A program made the translations under genes and the position numbers. 29,885 nucleotides of DNA from positions 1 through 29,885 of the forward strand of contig UROO01000015.1 of the NCBI GenBank assembly GCA_900549555.1, written 5' to 3'. The DNA is from an uncultured Collinsella sp. (GTDB taxonomy: Bacteria; Actinomycetota; Coriobacteriia; Coriobacteriales; Coriobacteriaceae). Below the pieces are notes generated by a model. It was not told where the DNA came from and searched no databases. It saw only the letters and a list, made by a program, of their open reading frames with translations. Below are positions 20,871 through 29,885 of this stretch, in pieces. How positions within the stretch are numbered: position 1 is the stretch's first letter; the number at the start of each line of letters is the position of its first letter.

Positions 20871-22322
20871 TTACTTTTTGCGGGAATTGGTGAAGGCCAT
20901 GAGAGCCAGGCCGACGGCCAGCCAGCCGATCACGATGCTCCACTCCACCATGTTGAGGGAGGCGGGAGAGAACGGAATCACGAGCAGGCCGATGATGATG
21001 GCGCAGGCAGCGATAGCGAGGCCGATGCCAAACTTGCCGCCGGGCACCTCGTAGGGACGAGGCAGGTCGGGCTCGGTGAAGCGCATGCGCAGGCAAGCGA
21101 GGGCGACCATGCCGCAGGAGAAGATGAAGGCGAGAGCCGACACGTTGGTCAGAGGGATGAGCATGTTCTTGCCCAGGAACGGACCGACGACGGTGATGGC
21201 GCCCAGAACGACGCAGGCGAGCTTGGGAGCGCCGGACTTGGGGTCGACCTCGGCGAACTGCTCGGGCAGCTGGCCCTTGCGGCCCATGGCGAGCATGATG
21301 CGGCTCGTGGCGCCGTAGAAGGAGTTCATCGGACCCATGGGTCCAAGCGTAGCGATGACGAGCATGGCCAGGTACAGGAGCATGTTGATGCCCTTGAGGC
21401 AGGCAAGCGCGGGAACCGGGCTCTTAACAAACTCGTGCCAGTCAAGGATAGTGCCGAACGAGTAAATGCAGACCATGTAGAAGCCGCCGGCGGCCAGCAG
21501 GGCCAGGGAGATGATCTTGCCGAACTTGTTCCAGTTAAGGCCCTCGGCTGCTTCCTCAGCCTGCTGAGGAATGGTGTCGAAGCCGGCGTAGAAGAACGGG
21601 GTCAGAACCAGGACCGACACGATGCCGGCAAACAGGCTGGTGCTCTCGGTAGCGGCCTTGCCGCCGCCAGCGCCGGTGACCTGGGAGAACACGGGCATGG
21701 CGTTGTCCGGCGAGCCGGTGAACAGCGAGACGCCCATGGCGAGCAGCATGCCGCAGAGCAGAGCCTTGGTCAGGAAGGCCTGGAGCTTGGCAGCCGAGCT
21801 GGCACCGCGGAAGTTAAGGAAGATGACGTAGACTGCAAAGCCGAGCGCGATCAGCGTCGGGAACAGGTAAACGTCGGCCCCCAGGATGGTGTAGAGCTTG
21901 ATGGCGCGCAGCCACTCAAGGCCGGGCAGGCTGCCGAACATCTCGGACACGAGGGTCGAAATGGCGATGGCCTCCCACGGGCACAGGATGCCGTTGCCCA
22001 GGGCCAAAAGCCATCCGGTGATGTAGCTCAGCGTACGGCCAAAGCTACGATCGACATACTCGACGATGCCGCCTGAGATGGGGATAGCAGCCGTGAGCTC
22101 ACCGAAAACAGCTCCGACGGGCACGAGGAAGATTGCACCCAAGAGGAATGCGATCATAGCGGGAACGGGACCGCCGCCCACGACCATCCAGTCGCCGACC
22201 TGCAGAACCCAACCGGTACCGATGATGGCACCAAAGCCGATGGTGAAGAAGTTCCAGAGCGAAAGCGTTTTCTTCATGCCGCCGTTATCCTCGACTGCAA
22301 CTTCTGCGTTCTTGTCCGCCAT
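20871..22322 (-). CDS. APC-superfamily amino acid permease
   Basis: The 483-residue protein has about 12 membrane helices and the first-helix signature GAIIGTG (31-37), which in the APC superfamily binds the substrate backbone. Other family features are AAIPISGGIVEYVDRSFG after helix 2 and ALGNGILCPWEAIAIS in helix 3. A conserved mid-helix segment APFF-like (VLTPFFYAGFDTIPQQAEEA) is also present. The ending SRKK is a short basic cytoplasmic tail. I chose the ATG at 22322 (MADKNAEV) with AAAGGAGG six bases upstream rather than a longer frame to 22361, whose extra residues are charged and lack a site. It is followed by the amidohydrolase gene and probably supplies its substrate or exports a product. 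Exact substrate is unknown. Confidence 0.9.
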   Translation of the reverse strand: MADKNAEVAVEDNGGMKKTLSLWNFFTIGFGAIIGTGWVLQVGDWMVVGGGPVPAMIAFLLGAIFLVPVGAVFGELTAAIPISGGIVEYVDRSFGRTLSYITGWLLALGNGILCPWEAIAISTLVSEMFGSLPGLEWLRAIKLYTILGADVYLFPTLIALGFAVYVIFLNFRGASSAAKLQAFLTKALLCGMLLAMGVSLFTGSPDNAMPVFSQVTGAGGGKAATESTSLFAGIVSVLVLTPFFYAGFDTIPQQAEEAAEGLNWNKFGKIISLALLAAGGFYMVCIYSFGTILDWHEFVKSPVPALACLKGINMLLYLAMLVIATLGPMGPMNSFYGATSRIMLAMGRKGQLPEQFAEVDPKSGAPKLACVVLGAITVVGPFLGKNMLIPLTNVSALAFIFSCGMVALACLRMRFTEPDLPRPYEVPGGKFGIGLAIAACAIIIGLLVIPFSPASLNMVEWSIVIGWLAVGLALMAFTNSRKK

Positions 22323-22677
22323 TGTTCCCCTCCTTTCCTTTTTGACGCCCCTTGACGTCACCCCTTGCGCGGTCTGTTTTGCCGCGCGCTTTTATTTCGT
22401 GGCTTTAAGATACGGCCTTGGCACAGCAGCGCCGCTTGTAGCTCGACCGAAGGCAGAACTGCAAAACGAGCGGCGCCATTTTTGGGACGAACGGCGGGAG
22501 ACGTCATTCGTCTTGGACGCTTTCATCTTGTCTGCTTTTGAATACCTGTTGCCGTGGCGCTTGGCGCGCGGCGCGGCAACGTTCATACCATTTGTCAGGC
22601 TTTTGGCGCACATGCCCATGTGTCGTGCATCTTTTTATGTAGGATAGACAAGTTACACATGAGGCAAGGTGATTCGA
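22323..22677. promoter_or_regulatory. Divergent intergenic region with several hairpins
   Basis: This region holds the leaders of the permease (minus) and the C39-like gene (plus). I see TTGACG twice ten bases apart near the permease start (22342-22357). Stems are GCGCGG / CCGCGC at 22367-22387, GCGCCGCT / AGCGGCGC at 22429-22476 and GTTGCCG / CGGCAAC at about 22549-22580. There is also an inverted repeat CACATG-CC-CATGTG at 22609-22622. The last lies upstream of a -10-like TAGGAT (22640-22645) for the plus-strand gene and may be an operator. No -35 is convincing. Confidence 0.4.
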
Positions 22678-23679
22678 ATGGCATACGGATACAATGACGG
22701 CGACCAACGGCCACAAAGCGTGCGCCTTGCCGGCCGCACCACACCAACGCCCAGAAGCACCTCCGACAACGACAACCCGCAGCGCCCCCAAGAGCAGCCC
22801 GGGGCTTCTTCGCGGCAACAAAGCCGTACCGTGCAGCAGTCAGACCGCGTGAGTACGAGCACACGCCAACGCCAGACCGACACATCGCAGCCACGTCGCT
22901 ACGATCGCCGTAAGACCGACTACTACGTCAAGCGCTCCTTTTCGCGACCTCAACGCGATCGCGGCAATTCCGCCCCTCACCCTGCGTCGCACGCCACAAG
23001 CCACGCGCTTCCGGCCCGCCGCCTACGCCTTACGCTTTGCTCCATCGCCGCCTGCCTCGTCTTTGTGTTTTTGGGATCCTGTATCTCCCACGGATCAGCC
23101 GGTCTTGAGCCCACTGCCGAAGACAAGCTGCTTAAAGCTCCCGTCGCGCCCGGTTACTCCTTTGCGTTCTCGACCCCACGCTCGCAATGGCAGGCCGGCG
23201 CCATGCCCCACATCTACCAAATTGACCCCGCATGGTCGGAGCTGCCCTATGCCGGCGGCACTATTCGCGAAAACGCTTGCGGTCCCACTTGCCTCACCAT
23301 GGTCTATATCTTTAAGACCGGCCATACCGATAAGACGCCGGTCGATATATGCGCGCTGGCCGAAGCCGGCAACTACGCCCCCACTGGTGCCACCGAGTGG
23401 TCGTTTATGACAGGCGGTGCGTGGCAGCTGGGGCTCAACGGAACACAGCTCTATAACGATCGCGAATCTATTACCCAAGCACTTCGCTCGGGTACGCCCG
23501 TCATCGCCGCAGTGCGCCCCGGTACGTTTACCAACGTAGGCCACTACATCGTGCTCTACGGCATCGACGATGCCAACCAGATTGGCGTCTACGACCCCAA
23601 CTCGGCCAGCCGCAGCGCCCGCCGCTGGGGCGTCGTAGAGGTCCTCAGCGAAGTCGAAGCCATGTGGGCCTACTACTAG
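22678..23679 (+). CDS. Membrane-anchored C39-like cysteine peptidase
   Basis: The 333-residue protein has three parts. Residues 1-115 are a low-complexity, arginine-, glutamine-, serine- and threonine-rich tail, probably disordered and cytoplasmic. A single membrane helix spans about 118-134. The C-terminal domain (about 175-333) matches the Peptidase_C39_2 type, with Q181 in IYQIDPAWS, the nucleophile C201 in ENACGPTC, H289 in GHYIVLYG and D306 in VYDPNS, a full papain-like set. The catalytic domain would lie outside the cell and may cut peptides or wall-linked proteins; the target is unknown. The ATG at 22678 has AAGGTG six bases upstream; a GTG three codons earlier overlaps that site. It is the only plus-strand gene and converges on carbamate kinase, with repeats in between. 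Confidence 0.8.
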   Translation: MAYGYNDGDQRPQSVRLAGRTTPTPRSTSDNDNPQRPQEQPGASSRQQSRTVQQSDRVSTSTRQRQTDTSQPRRYDRRKTDYYVKRSFSRPQRDRGNSAPHPASHATSHALPARRLRLTLCSIAACLVFVFLGSCISHGSAGLEPTAEDKLLKAPVAPGYSFAFSTPRSQWQAGAMPHIYQIDPAWSELPYAGGTIRENACGPTCLTMVYIFKTGHTDKTPVDICALAEAGNYAPTGATEWSFMTGGAWQLGLNGTQLYNDRESITQALRSGTPVIAAVRPGTFTNVGHYIVLYGIDDANQIGVYDPNSASRSARRWGVVEVLSEVEAMWAYY

Positions 23680-23733
23680 TCATTGGGGACAGACTTAAAT
23701 GAGTGGTCATTGGGGACAGACATAAATGACCAG
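23680..23733. repeat. 27-bp tandem repeat directly behind the peptidase stop codon
   Basis: Two units of 27 bases (23680-23706 and 23707-23733) share TCATTGGGGACAGAC followed by TTAAATGA or ATAAATGA. A degenerate third start (CTGTGGACAG) follows. The first unit begins at the very next base after the TAG. Motifs of the GGGGACAGAC type recur in intergenic repeats of bacteria and often travel with REP-type elements; no transposase is present here. Confidence 0.75.
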
Positions 23734-23817
23734 CCACTGTGGACAGCCCTTGCGGATGCCGCTCATGGGCGGACGAATAGGCCCATTCCCAGCTGTCAGG
23801 AGCTACCTTTAAGGACT

Positions 23818-23860
23818 GTCCCAAGCTGCCGGCAGAAAGGGAACGTCCCCAAGTGCCGGG
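23818..23860. repeat. REP-like dispersed repeat, copy A
   Basis: Two related units, GTCCCAAGCTGCCGG and GTCCCCAAGTGCCGG, are joined by a linker CAGAAAGGGAAC. The same arrangement occurs at 29551-29592 with a few base changes, so this is a dispersed element rather than chance. A more degenerate relative may begin upstream near 23791. Confidence 0.7.
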
Positions 23861-23883
23861 TTTCATGAACAGCTACCTCAATA

Positions 23884-23918
23884 GCAAAAGCTCCGCAGTC
23901 GGAGCGGACTGCGGAGCT
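23884..23918 (-). terminator. Terminator of carbamate kinase gene
   Basis: A perfect 12-bp stem, AGCTCCGCAGTC / GACTGCGGAGCT, with a six-base loop is followed by TTTGCTATT on the minus strand. It lies about 65 bases behind the stop and may also stop plus-strand transcripts from the peptidase gene. Confidence 0.8.
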
Positions 23919-23937
23919 CATGAAGAGAGGCTAGTTT

Positions 23938-23961
23938 GTGGGCGCTTTGCCTGGCGCCCAC
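23938..23961 (-). other. Second hairpin between carbamate kinase stop and terminator
   Basis: GTGGGCGC and GCGCCCAC form a perfect 8-bp stem with an eight-base loop about 22 bases beyond the arcC stop. No T run follows directly, so it may stabilise the 3' end together with the terminator further on. Confidence 0.5.
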
Positions 23962-23983
23962 GAGAGAGGCAACAGAGTAGAGA

Positions 23984-24946
23984 CTACTCGTGAATGCGGG
24001 TACCGGAGAGGCCAGCCATGGTCTCGGCGGCCTTGTCCAGGGCGCCGATGATGCAGGTGCGGCCCTTGCGGGAACGCGCGAACTTGATGGCAGCGCGAAC
24101 CTTGGGCTCCATGGAACCCTTGCCGAACTGACCCTCGTCGGCCAGGCGCTCGGCCTCGTCGGCGGTGATGTCCTCGAGCTCCTCCTGGTTGGGCTTGCCA
24201 AAGTTGATGGCGACATGCTCAACGGCGGTCAGCAGGAACAGGACGTCGGCGTCGCAGTCTTCGGCCAGCAGCTCGCCGCCCAGGTCCTTGTCGATGACGG
24301 CGGGAACGCCCTTGTAGCAGCCCTTGTTCTCGTAGTCGCGGACGACGGGGATGCCGCCGCCACCGCAGGCGATGACGATGAACTCGTTGTCGAGCAGGTT
24401 GAGGATGGAGTCAGCCTCGACGATCTTCTTGGGATCGGGGGAAGCGACGACGCGACGCCAGCCGCGGCCGGAATCCTCGACGAAGACCTTGGAGGGGTCC
24501 TCGGCCATGAACTCCTTGGCCTGCTCCTCGGTGTAGAAGGGGCCGATCGGCTTGGTCGGGTTCTTGAACGCGGGATCGTCCGGGTCGCACTCGATCTGGG
24601 TGACGACGGTTGCGGCGTGCCAGCGCTTATAGCGCTTGTGCATCTCGCGGCCAATGCCCTGCTGCAGGTGATAGCCGATGTAGCCCTGGGACATGGCGCC
24701 GCACTCGGGCAGCGGCATCTCGGGAGTGCCGATGGCGTCGTGGGCGGCGGCGAAGGCGTTCTGGATCATGCCGACCTGCGGGCCGTTGCCGTGGGTGATG
24801 ATGATCTCGTTGCCCTGCTCGATCAGGCCGAGAAGAGCGTGAGCGGTGTTGCTCACGGCCTCGATCTGCTCAACGGGGTTGTTGCCGAGGGCGTTGCCGC
24901 CAAGGGCGACGACGATACGATCGGGCTTGCCAAGAGGCTTAGACAT
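23984..24946 (-). CDS. arcC: Carbamate kinase
   Basis: Carbamate kinase makes ATP from carbamoyl phosphate and ADP, releasing carbamate, the last step of fermentative arginine, agmatine or ureide catabolism. The 320-residue protein has the amino acid kinase motifs VVALGGNAL (12-20) and THGNGPQVG (51-59), then IACGGGGIPVV, PAVIDKDLGGELLA and FLLTAVEHVAINFGKP, all typical. The ATG at 24946 has AAAGGA eight bases upstream; a longer frame to 24982 has no such support. No arginine deiminase or ornithine carbamoyltransferase gene lies in the window, so the source of carbamoyl phosphate is elsewhere or different. It sits between the peptidase and nifJ genes, with a terminator behind it and an AT-rich upstream region. 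Confidence 0.95.
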   Translation of the reverse strand: MSKPLGKPDRIVVALGGNALGNNPVEQIEAVSNTAHALLGLIEQGNEIIITHGNGPQVGMIQNAFAAAHDAIGTPEMPLPECGAMSQGYIGYHLQQGIGREMHKRYKRWHAATVVTQIECDPDDPAFKNPTKPIGPFYTEEQAKEFMAEDPSKVFVEDSGRGWRRVVASPDPKKIVEADSILNLLDNEFIVIACGGGGIPVVRDYENKGCYKGVPAVIDKDLGGELLAEDCDADVLFLLTAVEHVAINFGKPNQEELEDITADEAERLADEGQFGKGSMEPKVRAAIKFARSRKGRTCIIGALDKAAETMAGLSGTRIHE

Positions 24947-25466
24947 TGCTGGAATCCTTTCTGTAAAAGGCCTACAACCCATTAATAACCTGCGTCCGTG
25001 CGATACGCGAGTTTATTAAGGTTTATATTCTCTTTATCGCTCATTTTATTCATTTTGAAAATAGCGGAACGGTGAACGGTCGTTTTTGTCCGCTCAGCGT
25101 ACAGAACTCCAGCTCAGACATATCTACGTAATTTACGTGCGACTTTATTTAAATGAAGCGAGGATTATGTCGGATTATGCAAACTACATCTCTGCTAAAC
25201 ACAAAACGGACAGCGCAATATCTTACTCGCGCTATGCGAGATTCTATGCACTTATAAGTCAAGTATGCACCACTGCAAAAACAAGGGGCTTTTCATCCAG
25301 CAAAAGGAATAAAGAAGCGCTCCGAAAAGGCGGCAACAGCCAAGTCCCCCATCCATCCCCAAAGTGGCGCGAGGTTTCGCGGCAAAGCCGCGAAACAGCG
25401 AAAGGAACGGGATACCCGGCCAACTACGTCCTTCATCCGCCCACACAATCCGAGGACATAGTCGTA
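24947..25466. other. AT-rich gene-free region upstream of carbamate kinase
   Basis: About 520 bases hold no gene I can support. The part from about 24970 to 25330 is much richer in A and T than the rest of the window and should include the arcC promoter. TATAAA occurs at 25022-25027 on the minus strand, but without a fitting -35. The part from 25330 on is GC-rich again and has a perfect hairpin GTTTCGCGGC-AAA-GCCGCGAAAC at 25374-25396. A short frame on the plus strand (25167-25484) has poor codon use and is not called. Confidence 0.5.
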
Positions 25467-25591
25467 GCAGGATCTGAGGGCTGACCTTCGCGGACACTCC
25501 GCAGGACGAAAGAACCCCCGCCGCACGTAGTGTGCAGCGGGGGTTCTTTCATGTCCGAGGACGTCCGCGAAGGTCAGCCCTCAGATCCTGC
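25467..25591. repeat. 125-nt inverted repeat around the nifJ terminator
   Basis: The outer arms at 25467-25495 and 25563-25591 are perfect 29-base inverted copies (GCAGGATCTGAGGG... against ...CCCTCAGATCCTGC). The inner sequences pair further with small bulges and end in the terminator stem at 25509-25549. The whole element starts ten bases behind the nifJ stop. As RNA it forms one rod of about 60 pairs, far longer than a usual terminator. It could protect the nifJ mRNA, act in both directions or be a non-autonomous mobile repeat. Confidence 0.85.
25509..25549. terminator. Core terminator of nifJ
   Basis: The stem AAAGAACCCCCGC-GCAC / GTGC-GCGGGGGTTCTTT has a single mismatch and a five-base loop, with TTTC at the end on both strands. 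It lies 52 bases beyond the nifJ stop, at the centre of the larger inverted repeat. Confidence 0.85.
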
Positions 25592-25601
25592 GGTGGGAGA
25601 C

Positions 25602-29141
<3,540 letters not shown>

Positions 29142-29450
29142 ATACCCCTCTCCTCTCATATAGGTATACAGGCCCCGGCGATCGCCGGGATGTTGGCGTG
29201 ATGGGATTTACGCTGTTGCTTCCAATCATCTGGCAGGCAGGCTCAGCAGCAGGTACGTGGCGTGGAGAGAAGACATGCCGAGGCGAGGGGCAGCTGATGC
29301 GCCCCACAGACCCGACCGCCCGTCTTGCACATGACCGAGCGCCGCAAAGGCCGCATGCCGGATGCTCCCGGGCACGCCCCGGCGATGGGAAGCGCCCGCA
29401 ACGGAAATCCGCATGCGGGTTTATTGTACCCCGCCGTTAAGTGTAATTTC
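29142..29450 (-). promoter_or_regulatory. Long structured leader of nifJ with candidate promoter
   Basis: A -10-like TACAAT followed by AAA lies at 29423-29428 on the minus strand, preceded by GGGG; no -35 at 16-18 bases is good. If used, the leader is about 275 bases. It has many GC-rich stems, for example GGGGC / GCCCC around 29283-29304. I do not recognise a known riboswitch class. Confidence 0.35.
29174..29189. promoter_or_regulatory. Perfect 16-bp palindrome upstream of nifJ
   Basis: CCCGGCGATCGCCGGG is fully self-complementary and lies 33-48 bases before the nifJ ATG. It may be an operator for a dimeric regulator or part of the leader structure; no regulator can be named. Confidence 0.4.
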
Positions 29451-29464
29451 GACAAATATAGGCG

Positions 29465-29494
29465 GGCGGTAAAGGTTTACCTCGGGTGACCGCC
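29465..29494. other. Imperfect hairpin between FHA gene and nifJ
   Basis: GGCGGT (29465-29470) and ACCGCC (29489-29494) enclose a second short stem, GGT / ACC. On the minus strand it lies about 100 bases behind the FHA gene and has no T run, so a role as terminator is uncertain. Confidence 0.3.
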
Positions 29495-29550
29495 AAAGGC
29501 CAGAATGGTCCCTCCATCCCCGGACGACTGGCTCTGACGCGCCAAGGAGT

Positions 29551-29592
29551 GTCCCCAAGTACCGGCAGGAAAGGAACGTCCCTAACTGCCGG
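29551..29592. repeat. REP-like dispersed repeat, copy B
   Basis: The units GTCCCCAAGTACCGG and GTCCCTAACTGCCGG are joined by CAGGAAAGGAAC. The layout and most bases equal copy A at 23818-23860. It ends directly at the stop codon of the FHA gene, so on that strand it is the first thing after the coding sequence. Confidence 0.7.
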
Positions 29593-29885
29593 CTAGAGGG
29601 CGCCGAGCAGGATGGCGTAGGTGGTGGATTCGCCGAGTTTGAGCTCGTCGCCGGGGTTGAGCTGGGCGGAGCGGCCGGGCTCTACTTGAATACACACACT
29701 CGTGGCCCCGTTTACCACCACGGTGCCGTTAGTGGACGACAGGTCCTCGACAAACCATGCGCCAGACTCGTCGCACCAGATATGGGCATGGCGGGCCGAG
29801 ACGTCGTCGGTGATGCCGCCCTCCCCCGTTGCCAGCGCGCCGATCTCAACGCCTTCCTCACTCGGCTGAATCCAGCGCGGGACGC
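29593..29885 (-). CDS. FHA-domain protein, N-terminal part outside the window
   Basis: The visible 96 C-terminal residues contain most of a forkhead-associated domain, which binds phosphothreonine peptides. Motifs in order are a DDVSARHAHIW segment (the conserved S-x-x-H), FVEDLSSTNGTVVVNG (the conserved loop with N-G) and LNPGDELKLGESTTYAIL as last strands, ending GAL at the TAG (29593-29595). The expected GR of the first strand seems to be replaced by IGALATGEGG. As the start lies beyond 29885, other domains are unknown. In Actinobacteria such proteins are often partners of Ser/Thr kinases and lie near ftsW/pbp/pknB genes; whether that holds here cannot be seen. Confidence 0.85.
   Translation of the reverse strand, partial: VPRWIQPSEEGVEIGALATGEGGITDDVSARHAHIWCDESGAWFVEDLSSTNGTVVVNGATSVCIQVEPGRSAQLNPGDELKLGESTTYAILLGAL

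Noticed and set aside
25039..25057. Arginine repressor box upstream of carbamate kinase (TGAATAAAATGA on the minus strand)
   Set aside because: Only one half resembles the ARG box; the second half does not fit at the required spacing in this AT-rich stretch.
25167..25484. Possible small plus-strand gene of about 105 codons
   Set aside because: It has many rare codons (ATA, AGA, AGG), crosses a perfect hairpin at 25374 and enters the giant inverted repeat, and the product has no recognisable pattern.
29142..29450. Known riboswitch (TPP, cobalamin, SAM, T-box) in the nifJ leader
   Set aside because: None of the conserved core motifs could be found on the minus strand; only general GC-rich stems are seen.

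Overview
The window looks like chromosomal DNA of an anaerobic, high-GC, Gram-positive gut bacterium, most probably a Coriobacteriia member of the Collinsella type. The basis is inference: the gene order RNase J - ftsK - rodZ-like - yajQ - rimO - pgsA - cinA/pncC - recA, a single-chain pyruvate:ferredoxin oxidoreductase, LytS/LytTR two-component systems, a Gram-positive LexA box at recA, and AAAGGA/GGAGG-type ribosome sites. Apart from one plus-strand gene (the C39-like peptidase at 22678), every gene I can support is on the minus strand.

Region 1 (1-10253) is a core cluster read from right to left: RNase J, FtsK, a RodZ-like scaffold, YajQ, RimO, PgsA and the CinA amidohydrolase domain, with very short gaps or overlaps that suggest one long operon. 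recA follows with its own LexA-controlled promoter and runs off the left edge. The cluster links RNA turnover, chromosome segregation, cell shape, phospholipid synthesis, ribosome modification and DNA repair.

Region 2 (10254-19460) starts with a gene-free stretch of almost 490 bases holding a long imperfect inverted repeat. It then carries a YfcE-like phosphoesterase and two separate, clearly paralogous LytS-type kinase / LytTR regulator pairs. The first pair is in an operon with a GT2 glycosyltransferase whose stop codon overlaps the kinase start. Between the pairs lie a UMF1-type MFS transporter and a zinc-dependent phospholipase C-like protein.

Region 3 (19461-29141) is catabolic: an APC permease followed by a metal-dependent amidohydrolase, a membrane-anchored C39-like peptidase, carbamate kinase without the other arginine deiminase genes, and a large PFOR (nifJ). 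The intergenic spaces here hold dispersed repeats, a 27-bp tandem repeat starting at the first base after a stop codon, and a 125-nt inverted repeat around the PFOR terminator. The right edge holds the C-terminal part of an FHA-domain protein.

I see no CRISPR array, prophage, transposase, tRNA, rRNA or known defence system. The most unusual signals are non-coding: the giant hairpin behind nifJ, the structured element at 10455-10572, two copies of a REP-like repeat next to gene ends, and phased short repeats upstream of the recA promoter. Among proteins, the repeated acidic/basic unit in the FtsK linker and the RG-rich tract of the RodZ-like protein stand out.
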